This document shows, in pieces, positions 1-10,930 of a stretch of 64,000 nucleotides of DNA (position 1 is the stretch's first letter; every line of letters begins with the position of its first letter). The position numbers and the translations under genes are program-made. The stretch comes from Phyto melanocephala (Eukaryota; Arthropoda; Insecta; Diptera; Rhinophoridae), in contig OW799233.1 of NCBI GenBank assembly GCA_941918925.1, positions 147,562,223 through 147,626,222 of the forward strand. Reading direction: 5' to 3'. A model generated the notes under the pieces. The model worked only from the letters and a program-made list of their open reading frames with translations. It was not told where the DNA came from and did no database searches.

Positions 1-2065
1 ACTTATATTTAGTCCCAAATAAACATTTTATTCACTTTTGAAAATTGGTACTGTTTTTTTAATTTCCAAAGACGGTGTGAATATCATCCATTATGTATAC
101 GGAATGGAAACAGGCACAACATCATAATTTCGAAAGGCTTTAAAATTTTTAACCAAAAATTATATGCTATATTTTTGCTATGTAAATATAAACATCAATA
201 CAAGGACACATTTAACACCACTTGAGAAGGAAGTGCAAAAATTTATGTAAATTCGTAAGTTTGTGACTGGTTGCTTGTAACCCACAAAACATATAGAACC
301 ATCGCACATCTAGGGTGCACATTAAAGAAACATTTTGTGTTCTGTCAAGTGGCAAAAATCCTCAAAACAACAAAAAAAAAGTACAAGAAAAAATGCTTGA
401 AGAAAAAAACTTAGAAAAGTTTTGTTCTCAGTTTAGTGCGTGTAATATTTTCTAACAAGTGAACAATTATAAGAACTTTTATACACACACACCCAACTGG
501 CACACATCTCCGTACATTCTAACAAACATATAAATACTTACAAATACATATACATGTGACAATACATACTAACTCTTAGATACACTGAGGAAATAAAAAA
601 TAAATAAAAAAACGTACCATCACACACATAAAAACCGTGTAACTTGCAGTTATGAAAAACTTTTGTTTTAATTTTTCGTTTTCTTTTTTTATGTTCTTCT
701 CTGTTTTTTTTTTTTCTACAAAATAATGGGGGATAAAACTATTTTATTTTCTTTTAAATAAGTTATAAAGCATTTGAACAAAGACCCTTAGACTATTTAA
801 AAAAAATATTGTTGTATGTAAGTTTGTGTATGAGGGATTAAATTTGTAAAAATTTCAAGTGTGTAAAAGACAGTTTGGTTAAGGATTTCGTTTCAAAATT
901 GTTTTCAAATTGTTTCCAACATGTAATTTAATTGTAATTTTTAATTGTTCATAGTAAAGTAAAAAAAAATCAAACAGAGGATGCTTATAAACCGTACACA
1001 GGAATGTAAGGAATTTTATTAGCAGAAGAAAATCTTAAAGGAATTTAAGGATTCTATATTAGTGGTCAAATATTTTCTACTCGTTACATAAGGCATCAAC
1101 TGAAGAAACATTGAGCTGATTTTAACCAACAACGTTAGGATTACCACAACCAAGGTCAATCTTTTTATATAAAAATTGATTTTAAAGTATAAGCTTTATA
1201 GGATAACCATCTTGTAAAAAGAAACATATTTTATATAATTTTTTTACAAATTATAATTTTTTAAACACAGTGGCGCAAAAGTTATTGCCTTTTTCAAAGA
1301 TGCTTAATACATTGTCCTAGTTTTAAGCTTGAGATAAATTTTTAATATTAAACATTATTTACTTCATTAATTAAGCCACCACATTGGAAATCTACTTCAG
1401 CAGAAAATATGTTGTAAAAAACACTGATATTGCGTTTAAAAAAAATTAGGTAACATATTGTTAAAGTAACTTCGAAGCAATTTATAAAATACTAAATATC
1501 AGATAAGCTTTGATATTTACTTAGTAAATATATACAAGTCACACGAGTGTACTGCTTAATTTATATATCAACACGATAAAATTTTACGTAATACTATGTT
1601 CACACACGCGCTTTATTTGTCAATTTATAATATTCTCTCAACTAAAGGTCTTTATTTAGCTTAATTTACCATACTAAAAATTACTTATAAATTGTGCAAT
1701 ATATACTTTCACTTGTTATGTAAAACTCGAAATACAACTCTTGAGAAGTATGTTCAGTGAGAAGAAAATTCTAATAGTCGAACAAATAAATAAACAAAAA
1801 ACAAAAAGTAAGAAAAGGTACGAAAAGTTGATAGTAAGTTTAATTAAATGTTTTATTGTTTTTAATTAGTTAATTGTATTTGTATTTTATAAATGTATTT
1901 AATTTTATAAAAAACCAATGTATTTTTACAGCTGTCAAATGCTAATGGAGTAAGATAAATTGAGTATGTGTAAACACTTATTTTAATTGCTCAATTAACA
2001 TTAAATTAAAACACATAAAATTATCTGTCTAAACAGGGTATGAAACAAAATTATCAAAAATTACA
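1..2065. other. AT-rich non-coding DNA, no gene seen
   Basis: No open frame with protein character, no splice-flanked exon and no recognisable repeat family. The stretch has homopolymer runs of A and T and short CA/TA-rich tracts near 480-600. It may be intron or intergenic DNA; the sequence does not decide. Confidence 0.5.
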
Positions 2066-2409
2066 CTTTACACCAGTGCTATTCAACCTATGGTACGCGT
2101 ACCACTTGGTGGTACGCGAAAAATTTCCAGTTGGTACGCGAATTCTTTTAAAATTTTAACGATTTCTATTTTGCAATTGGAAACAAAAAGAAAAATCATC
2201 CTGAAAGTATACCTTTAATGTACATGTTCTTACGTTTTTTGTAATTTTTATTATTTTTTTTTAATTTTATTGTTTTTTATTATTAATAAATAAAATAGAT
2301 TAAAAATTTTAAAATTGTTTACATTATATTTTTTTTGGTGGTACGCGAAAAGTTTGTCGTGAATTTAGTGGTACACGAGCCAAAAAGATTGAATAGCACT
2401 GCTTTACAC
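2066..2409. mobile_element. hAT-type MITE with 8-bp target-site duplication
   Basis: A 328-bp element (2074-2401) has terminal inverted repeats CAGTGCTATTCAA at the left and its reverse complement TTGAATAGCACTG at the right. Identical 8-bp direct repeats CTTTACAC flank it at 2066-2073 and 2402-2409. The 8-bp duplication and CAGTG-type ends are the hallmarks of hAT transposons. Subterminal GGTACGCG motifs are repeated near both ends, as expected for transposase binding sites. The interior is an AT-rich filler without coding capacity, so it must have moved with a transposase made elsewhere. The perfect duplication suggests a fairly recent insertion. Confidence 0.93.
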
Positions 2410-2597
2410 TAATAAAATATTTAATCGTTAATGAAACTTTTGTGACTTACCAAAGCATGAATAAACAAATTAAATCTGAAAATCTTGATGTCGCAAGAAT
2501 TTTCCAGCCTTTTACTTACACACTATTTATCTATATATAAACATTTACATCTATAATAATTAATGATTTTTAATATCAATGGTTATATATATATTTT

Positions 2598-3445
2598 TAT
2601 ACCCTTCACACAGTGAAAAAGGGTATATATAGGTTTGTCATTCCGTGTGAAAATTCTACAATTTTGATTTCCGACCCCATAAAGTATATATTTTCTGAAA
2701 GCTTATGAATAGGGGAGTCGATTAAGCCCTGTCAGTCTGTCAGTCTGTCCGTCTGACCGTCTGTCCGTGTGTATGTTGAAATCAACTTTTTGAAGCCCCC
2801 CGACATCGCTTGGACTCGGGTGAAGTATTAAAATATCAGAAATATTTGGGAGTAGATCGGTATAGAAAATCAGAAACATCGGTACGTAAACAACTGAGAT
2901 ATGAGCAAAAACCCACGACCACCTCGATTTTTTTTCACAAAAACAACATTAAAACAACATACATACAAACGTGTATACTGGCTAGAGAAAACATGGGATC
3001 GAATCCCAGCTGAGGCAAAAAAATTTTTTTTTATTTTTTTTATATTTTTTTTTTAATTTTTTTTTTATTTTTTTTTTTATTTTTTATTTATTATATTATT
3101 TATATTTTTATTATTTTTTTTTTATTTTTTTTTTATTTTTTTTCAAATATTTTTTTTTGTTTTGTATTTATTATATATATTTTAATTATTTTTAAAAAAA
3201 TTTTTTTTTAATTTTTTTTTTTTTTAATTTTTTTTTAAATATATTTTAAAATTTTTTTTTTTAATTTTTTTAACATATATACGTAAATTTATAATTTTAC
3301 AATGGGATGTTTTTATATATGTATGTTTTTTATACGTATGTACGTATATCATATGGAATGGTGATACAAACTACTGTTATTGCATGATTACACGTTGTGA
3401 AGGGTATATAAGATTCGGCACGGCCGAATATAGCGCTTTTACTTG
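2598..3445 (+). mobile_element. HINE (DINE-1/mini-me type), type-2 subfamily, near complete
   Basis: The left end is TATACCCTTCACACAGTG followed by a short inverted partner (AAAGGGTATATA). Next come a conserved block with 'ccgaccccataaagtatata' and a (GTCY)n tract at 2731-2770. The right end has the hairpin ATTCGGC-ACG-GCCGAAT at 3413-3429, then TATAGCGCTTTTACTTG. This order of left subterminal repeat, GTCY microsatellite, and right hairpin with a fixed tail matches Helentron-associated non-autonomous elements of Diptera. It encodes nothing. The interior holds a long T-rich expansion and a tRNA T-arm-like stretch near 2995-3012. Confidence 0.85.
3008..3290. repeat. T-rich low-complexity expansion inside a HINE
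   Basis: About 280 bp of nearly pure T with scattered A, in the interior of the type-2 HINE. The sibling at 14196-14611 has a similar but much shorter tract, so its length changes rapidly. It starts a few bases after a tRNA T-arm-like sequence, which fits a decayed SINE tail or slippage of a T-run. Confidence 0.8.
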
Positions 3446-3689
3446 TTTTGTTTCATATTGGAAAATTTTCCCTTTGTGAAGGTGTATTTTTCTTAATGTA
3501 GTTTTAGTCAGTATTGGTACACCAGAGTAAAAATTAATATTAGCTTATGTTATATGAAGTGATTTGAATTCAAAATCGTACACTCCGGAAAAAGGTTCTT
3601 AAAAAGCGGTTAAAATTATGAAAATAGTGTTACAAATATTAAAAGTTTGTAAAAATAACTTGAATTAGATTTTGTATTATTTTATTGCA

Positions 3690-4585
3690 CAAAATGCACT
3701 ATTTTCTTATTAACAGTAATCGCTATGAAAATATCTCTTTATACGGAAATAAAATTTTAATATTAAATATTTTTAAAATATTATCGTAAATTCAGTCTTG
3801 CAATTAAAGTGGGCGTTAAGGTAGGCGTATCGGTATAGCTTCTGCTAATAAACTCAACTCAGGCATTTCAACATAACCCTTTATTCTTTAAAAAAAATTT
3901 ATCCGTATTGAAATTATGTGAATTTAAGAAAAAGCGTTATATGGGAAGTGGGCGTAAAAGTGGACGTTAAAGTGAGCATATCACTTTCATTTTCTGTCAA
4001 TACAATGGCCATTGACTGGAAAGCTATATGTGCGAAATTCCATCATAGTATAGCTGATTCTCGCGGTTTTATGGGCTTTCAAATTTCATTAACTGTGGAT
4101 TACATGAAAAGTGCGCGTTATCGAAGTAGTTTCTCCTTACAAAGTCAACTCAGATATTTTAATAAAGTTCTTTGTTCTTCCAAAAAATTTATCCGAAAAG
4201 AAATTATATGAATTTACGAAAAAGCATTATATGTGATTAGGGCGTTAAAGTAAGCTTAACGTATTAGTTCTCCATTGACCAAAGAGCAATCCCTGCAAAA
4301 TTTCGTCATCGTACATTGAATTTTGTAGATTTTGTGACGTTTTAAATATTAAATATGTCGAAAAAGTCACTGTGTGGTATAAATTTTCGTAGAGGTATAG
4401 ATTTGGACCATTTAAAAAATATTTTCAATCAGAAAATATGCATTTAAAATTTCATTGCTCTATGTCTATAACTCTCCTCCTAATATTCCGAATTAGCCCA
4501 TTTTCAATACCAAACAAACCTTGTGCATAAGCAATACTTAAACTCTCTAGCTTTTTTCGGTTTGAGCTCTATCGTGAGTACGCAC
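3690..4585 (-). mobile_element. Decayed type-1 HINE, both ends missing
   Basis: Read on the minus strand, this follows the interior of the full copies. Shared landmarks are the AATCGCTATxGAA segment near 3718, repeated 'GTGGGCGTTAAAGTxGGCG' blocks (near 3810, 3950 and 4240), the 'gcggtataaattttcgta' block near 4370, and the 'accaaacaaaccttg' and 'cgagctctatcgtgag' blocks near 4510-4580. Terminal hairpin and GTCY tract are gone. Apparent open frames here are by-products of the repeat. Confidence 0.75.
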
Positions 4586-6866
4586 CACAGATAATTGCTT
4601 GTCAGATATTTTCTTAAATAAGAATAGTATATAGTTTTTATTGTAAAACTGTTAGGAGCCAATAAAAAATACCTCTGAATAATTTTAATTGCGTTTAACA
4701 CACTTAAAGTATGCACATATAAGACTGTAGTAATATTTTCCTCAATGGTAATGGAGCATTCATGAACCAACTGGAGTCAAGAAGATTTTTATTGAGTTTT
4801 AAATATCAATAAGTCATATTTCAGGGTAAACAAACATTATTTTTGGTCTCAAAAATACTGAACGACATCTGTAAGTTTATAAAGTTAATGAGTTATTTAG
4901 CTTTCTTTAATAAAGTACATATTCAACGCTGTAAAAGTAAAAACTTATTTGAAGTTTTATTTAAAAGTGATCATGGCCTCAAAGTGATTGCCGTGTTTAA
5001 AACGTTTCAGATTTTTTAGATTTAGGTTTTTAGTTCTCATTTTAACTCATTATTATATAGTCAGAGGTTTTTCTGAATTAGTGAACAATTTTTTCATTGC
5101 CAAATTTTTCTAATATTTTACCTACAATAAAAATAATTTAGACTAAAAAACCATATCCAGCAAAAAAATTAGCCTGAGCATTCAACTTATTAATATCATT
5201 CTGCATTCGTGGCAACAATGATACTTATAGTAGCATCTTTTAAATAAAAAACCACTATCTTAATACTCTAGCAATTAAGCTTTTATAACGTAATACAATT
5301 TTTTTATATAAATTATAATACAACGCAAAAAATGGCACTCTTTGTTTATATGTACATACTCTGTATTAAAGAAAAAAATAGTTAAAAAACGCAGAAGCAA
5401 ATAAAAAATAAGCTCACACTTGCCAATAACAATTATCGATAACAATTTTAAGGGATACACAAGCAATTGCTAACTTTATGTTTTATTTACCCAAATTTAT
5501 AGTGAAATAACAACCAAACTGCAATAACAATAAGTACAAAAATAACAGATACAAAAACTATCAGAACTTTAACAACGATTATTATACCAGAAAGTATAAC
5601 AAGAAAAAATTACCAAACAACATGAATTTAAATGCATCCAAGCGGGTGTTGATAGCGTAAATGACACTCTGCTGTTTAACTGCGAATGAGTACAATTTAC
5701 AAACATATGTATTTACATACAAAATAGTAGTACTTGCCATAATTTGCGGCTTTAAGTATGTAAATACTCGTAATCATATAGAAATTCGCTATGAATATCA
5801 AAAATTAAAAAAAAAAAGTTCCCAAATACACCCACATGCAATAATCCCTCCCGCATATATTCACATACTGCACTGAAGTCACTTTTTTCAGACACTGCAG
5901 TATAGATAAAAAGTTGTACTATAATTGTGAGAATCTGGTGGAAAAATATAAAAATAAAAATTGTTGTTGGTAAATCGTTGTTGATACTTATCACGCTATC
6001 AATAACAACATAAATAAAGTTATTTCACCAATAACTGTTTAATTTTTTCTTTTAAATTTTTAATGATTGCAGCAAAGAACTATAGATATAAAAAAATGCT
6101 TAAACATCAGATGTGCTTCAAATATTAAAGTTTTTTGAACATTTTAGTGTACAGGCATTATTTCAAATTATAGATCTTACTTACAATCTCTCACGTTCCC
6201 GCACAAACGAAAAACCGTTTTGTTAAAATTAAATCATGATAACATAGGCGATTTTGTAAATCCATTCTATTCGCCTAGTGTCGGCAATCTGGTTTTTTAA
6301 TACAATGAACTTTAGCCTAACAAATAAACAAATCTAAATACAAGAAAATATATTAATGGTAAATTTTTTCCGAATTCTAAATATTTAGTATTTATTATAT
6401 TTCATACATTTTTTAACATGGAGTCATGGAGTGATTTTTGCAAATAAATTTACAATTTTTTTAACATTTGTTTTAATATTTCGCACTGTTGGATGGATTT
6501 TGGAAAGGCACGTTATCTCAACCTCCGTATTCTTAACTTAATCATTTTGAATGCTTTAGTATAACTGCTTTGTTAAGAATTCCTCCTTCGCAATACTTCA
6601 TCGCTTACACTATTTATATCCAAGTTTTCTAAATAAATTGCTCATATTTTTATCTCAAATTAAAATCCACATAAATTTTATTATAGGATATATCTAAAAT
6701 GTTGTATAACAGTGCTTAAAGCCAACAATTAGATCTTGTCTTACATGTTTATGTTCTTACTAGTTGATGAAATATTTTAAATCCGGATTTCATTTCATTA
6801 TAAAAGTGAATGGTAACAGGTTTTTTTTTATATTTTCTCTATATTTCCGAAAGTTAGCAAACATAT
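4586..6866. other. AT-rich non-coding DNA, no gene seen
   Basis: I see no supported gene. Small open frames are hydrophobic AT-codon strings without family resemblance. A short inverted pair (AGGCGA / TCGCCT) lies near 6247-6281. Confidence 0.45.
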
Positions 6867-7282
6867 TAGCGGAACTCACTCTTTGATGCAACAAATTCTA
6901 TTAAATTACAATTTGCATCACATGAGCAAATATGCACAACTAAAAATCAGTGCAAAGTAATATCACACAAATTTGCACAACAGATACACAATTTTTTTGC
7001 TCTCAGGATTTAAAATATCCACAAATTAAATTTCATACATGGCATTTTTTACCAGAAAAATGTGATATTATATTTTTCCGTTGATTTTGGCATTGTAATT
7101 TAATGAAAATTAATTAATTTTCTTTTCGGAAAAAAAAGATTTGTTGTTTCTTAAATACCTAAAAAATCAGCTCGTTGCCATAAGTTTGCAACACACATGA
7201 AAAATGCATTCACGCTTGGTAGCAAAAAATTAGTGCATATTTGCACTAATTGCAAAATTGCGACCAAGAGTGAATTCCGCTA
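6867..7282. mobile_element. TA-flanked MITE with TIR GCGGAAYTCACTCTT
   Basis: The left end is GCGGAACTCACTCTTTG at 6869. The right end, read in reverse complement, is GCGGAATTCACTCTTGG ending at 7280. Both are flanked by TA (6867-6868 and 7281-7282), the usual target duplication of Tc1/mariner-like elements and their MITEs. The 412-bp interior has no open frame of note. It contains repeated TTTGCA/TGCAAA words and a short palindrome around TGCATATTTGCA near 7235. I do not recognise the parent family. Confidence 0.75.
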
Positions 7283-7671
7283 TTGACTTTTTTAGGTTTG
7301 TGTATAGCTGCTGTGTTATAGCCGCAAAATTTTTGGAGGCATAAAGTTCTGTACTATCCATTGTTATGTTTTGTTTTACAAATGCGATACCCAATTCGTG
7401 GGAAGAAAAAAAACTTATCACAAGTAGTGTTATGCCTGTTTTATGTACATATGAATATATACATATATGCACTAGTGTACCCGACACCTAATATGCATGA
7501 TTTTTAAGCCGTTTTTAGAATGGAGTTAATGAAGTTAATTAATATATTCATATAAACACATGCTCTCAAATGGTACGGTAATGTTAAAAACATTAGTATT
7601 TTCACCTGGAGACTTCGTCATCAAATCTTTTCTTTCTCATAGTTCTTTCTGCGGGGTTTATATGTAAATGG

Positions 7672-7832
7672 GCGCGTATACATAATACATATTATAAGCT
7701 TATTACATATCACTTATACGTCGTGCTGTACAACATAATCGATAGCAAACAAGCGCGTATACGTAATATATTATAGGCTTCTTATTAAATATTAATCATA
7801 CGCCAGGTTGTATAAAAGAATCCATAGCATAA
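7672..7832. repeat. Two tandem copies of an 81-bp unit
   Basis: Both units start GCGCGTATAC (7672 and 7753). They run in parallel through 'taataNatattataNgctt' and '...gttgtaNaanannatc-atagca'. The copies differ by many substitutions, so this is an old duplication. No coding frame. Confidence 0.7.
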
Positions 7833-8045
7833 TTCTGTGGTTATATAATTTTTTTACTTAACTAAACGGTTAAACAATTAAAGTTACAGACTGGTTAAAA
7901 AAATTTTGCTTTTTTATTAAAATTATTTACATGACTATACAAAATTATATATTGCAATCGCGTATAAATGCTCAGAAAAAAAAATTACTTATTAATATAT
8001 AATGTACTAGAGATCTTGATGTTAAAGTTTCCAAAATGAAATAAT

Positions 8046-8640
8046 AATATCCTTCACCTTTGGTGTTAAGGATATACATATATAGCTTAATTATTCCGTT
8101 TGTAATTTCTACAATATCCATCTCCTACCCCACAAAGTTTGTATTTTCTAAAAGTTTATGATTAGGAGAGTCCATCTGTACCTTTGTTGGAAAAAATCAT
8201 CTGTTAAAAGACAATATGTTTGAAAACTTTTTTGAAATATCCGGGTATTAATCACTATTAAATTTCTTAAATATGAGCAAATAAATACTACTGCCTCTGT
8301 TTTTTCCCACATTTTTACCATAAAAATCAAAATTTTTTATTTAAAAACACAGATGATATAATTTTTAGGTAAGTTTTACCTCTATGGCAATCTATAAAAA
8401 TTTTACAAACCGGTCACTTAGAGCTATAGACAAAAATAATTTTTTTAAATATATTTTTTATATTTATTTTGCAAGTTACGTCGAATTTATATTTTGACAT
8501 GCTAGAAATATCAAAAAATCTCATAAATCTCGGTTGGAAATTAACCGAGAATAAGCACGAAAACACAAATGCTTTAATGTTTTTCCAAAAAATTAGAAAC
8601 AAAAATCGAATTTTTTAGCATCTGGATAATAGAGTGGAGC
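8046..8640 (+). mobile_element. Type-2 HINE fragment, 5' half
   Basis: Starts with a TATCCTTCACC... / GGTGTTAAGGATATA inverted pair, then 'attccgtttgtaatttctacaat', 'accccacaaagtttgtattttct' and 'gattaggagagtc', matching the 2598-3445 element block for block. The GTCY tract is eroded. The 3' hairpin and tail are missing. Part of the same family as the long decayed copies near 46 kb and 62 kb. Confidence 0.7.
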
Positions 8641-9262
8641 AACATGGGTACAAAAAAAGGTTTAACAAGCCGAATATAATTTTATTTTTAAAACATGAAG
8701 TTTTAAGACTAAGTACTAAAACACATGTCTTCAATTGAATGGAAATATGTTTTTTTTTTTAAATAGCAAAAATAAAATAAGCGGACAGGTGTCTAGTACT
8801 TTTGTTAAAAAGAAAAGGCTAAAGGCTTGGTTAGCCGACTGTTGATGGAATGTAACCGCACCGTTTACTTAACGTACGACTTTAGTGTAGTTATACAAAC
8901 TTTAAAAACATGCCATATGTTTATTAAATAAATAACCAAAACAAAAGGTGTTGTCAATACGGTGATTTAGAATTTATGGAAATGTTTAACAGCGATTTTT
9001 TTAAAACAGCTTAAAACATTTAAATGCGGCTTTTTAAAGTTTCTTGAATAGAATTTATATATAAAACGTATATTATATAAAACCTTGCTTTAAATATTTT
9101 GCAAAACATAGCACGCAAAACTTATTTTATAAATTTTATTTTTATTAAAGTGTTGCGATTTGTTGTACGATTAATATAAATTTTTTAAATCAATTGTGAC
9201 GTTTAAGTAGATGCGTATGCATGTCGTAACTTTTTTGTGACGCGTGGTCGTATTAAGATGAA
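8641..9262. other. Non-coding spacer with one GC-richer block
   Basis: No gene. A GC-richer block near 8815-8880 (AAGGCTTGGTTAGCCGAC and GGAATGTAACCGC) resembles, in inverted orientation, the block at about 13500-13575 (see findings). Confidence 0.4.
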
Positions 9263-9405
9263 CAAGTAAGAGCACTATATTCGGCTGTGCCGAATCTTTT
9301 ATACCCACCACCAATTTTGTGTACATTTAAAGCACAATATTTATTATTTTGTCAATCGCTATAGAATAGTCTCTTTATAATAAAATATGTATCACTTTCT
9401 TTGTA

Positions 9406-10014
9406 GAGGGTGGTTAAATTTTAAGGGCCCATGTTGAAGGTGAACCACACCTAAACTTCAACTTTTTTCTTGCATTTCATTTGACATTTCTCAATCTCAG
9501 ACTAACTCAATTTGAACCGTGGAAAGATACGCAATCGAGAGACGCTTTTAAATATTAAAGATTTTTATAAAAATGGGCGTTCAAATCAAAATGCATTTTG
9601 TGCACTTTGTGATTATTTTGGTCAACAAAATCGTTCGAATTCGTCCACAATCGTGAGAATTGTAAAAAATATTTAAATGTCTGCAAAGCAGGTCTGTATG
9701 AAATGTGAAAACATCTGTGAATGCCATCTTAGTTCGTGGAATGGGAAACATTGCATTTTTTCACGGTAACGTGGCAAAAGAGCAAGCAACCTCGACTCAT
9801 CAACGTGCCCAACAATTGAGCATCAACAGTGTCATTGAAAATATGGACTATCGGATCGAGGTGTGCCGCCTAGGTTGGGGGGGGCCATTTGGCCGATATT
9901 TTGTTCCATACATAATTGAAGCATACAAATATTATCATTATAAAAATAAATGATAATAATTTCATAACAATTTTATTCAAAATCAACATAGTCCCTTAAA
10001 ATTAAACCACCCAT
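9406..10014 (+). pseudogene. Mariner deletion derivative inside HINE
   Basis: Terminal inverted repeats GGTGGTTAAATTTTAAGGGC (left) and its partner (right) are flanked by TA at 9404-9405 and 10015-10016. The transposase N-terminal helix-turn-helix is recognisable from about 9519 (a GTGGAAAG replaces the start) with NQNAFCALCDYFGQQNRSNS-like sequence. The middle, including the DDE catalytic core, is deleted. The C-terminus resumes near 9805-9950, including SVIENMDYRIEV before a degenerate tail. Of the family's roughly 345 residues only the two ends remain, so it is inactive. It lies at the same point of the HINE as the copies at 39590, 48035 and 53062. Confidence 0.87.
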
Positions 10015-10199
10015 TATAACTTCGGTATGCTAGTAAAATGTTTTCGTAAATTTAGTCTTTCAATGAAAGTGGCCGTTAAAATACGCGTGTCAATAAAGTT
10101 TCTGCTAATAAACATAACTTAGATATTTCAATATAGTCCTTTAGTATTCCAAAATCTTTATTCATAGAGAATTTACAAGAATTTAAGAGGAAAGTTTTA

Positions 10200-10497
10200 T
10201 CTACGAAATAGTGCTAATTTATATTTGTTATCTTATGTTCTCCTGAAGTTATGCTCTATTAAAAATGGGAATTTAGGAAAATTTTGACATAAGTAAAAAA
10301 AAATTATCTCTAAACATCATAAACAATTTATATTCATGTACTAATGGCTAACAAATTTTAAAATTATACAAAACTTATTTCGTTTGAAAATCTTTTAAAA
10401 GCAAAATGTTATAGCAGTTTAAAAATCAAAATCTTACTAATAAATTTCCCGTTTTAGCAAAATGCTGAGAATGTATATTTTGAGTCACCGTGTGATA
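10200..10497. repeat. About 295-bp dispersed repeat, copy 1 (partner at 49462-49765)
   Basis: Runs in parallel, in the same orientation, with 49462-49765: AGTTTTATCTAC, 'gctctattaaaaatgggaat', 'catgtactaatNgctaacaa' and 'aatttcccgttttagcaaaa' are shared, with scattered mismatches. The right end (TTTTGAGTCACCGTGT) resembles the TTTTGAATCACCCTGT end of the other copy and mariner-like termini of the 'acagggtgattc' type. Probably a tail of another mariner lineage. No coding frame. Confidence 0.75.
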
Positions 10498-10529
10498 ATA
10501 ATATAAAAATATGTATCACTTTCTTTGTA

Positions 10530-10874
10530 AATGTTGGCTTAATTGTAAGGGCCAATTTTAGAAAGTCTGTGAATGCCTTCTTAGTTCATTGAATGGGAAC
10601 CACTGCTGGTTTTTGAGATAGTGTGGCAAAAGAGCAGTCAACCTCTACTCATCATCATGCCCAACAATTGAGCATCAACATTGTCATTGAAAATTTGGAC
10701 TATCAGATAGAGGAGTGGCGCCAAGGATGGGGAGGGGCCATTTGGCCGATATTTTGTTAAATGCATAATTGAACCATACAAATATTATCATTATAAAAAG
10801 AAATGATAATAATTTCTTAAATAATTTGTGTTTTATTTAAAAACAACATCAGCCCTTAAAATTTAACCACCCTT
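10530..10874 (+). pseudogene. Second, shorter mariner remnant in the same HINE
   Basis: Bounded by a decayed left terminal repeat (ATGTTGGCTTAATTGTAAGG) and a right one ending TTAACCACCCTT, next to TA. Only the C-terminal part of the transposase gene remains (VNAFLVH, then SIHNCH... and IVIENLDYQIEEWRQGWGG-like sequence at about 10670-10740). The HINE flanks ('atgtatcactttctttgta' left, 'cttcgatatgctactaaaatg' right) equal those of the first mariner, so the pair came from duplication of the HINE interior rather than independent insertion. Confidence 0.8.
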
Positions 10875-10930
10875 TATAACTTCGATATGCTACTAAAATG
10901 CTTTTGTCAATGTAGTCTTTCAATGAAAGT

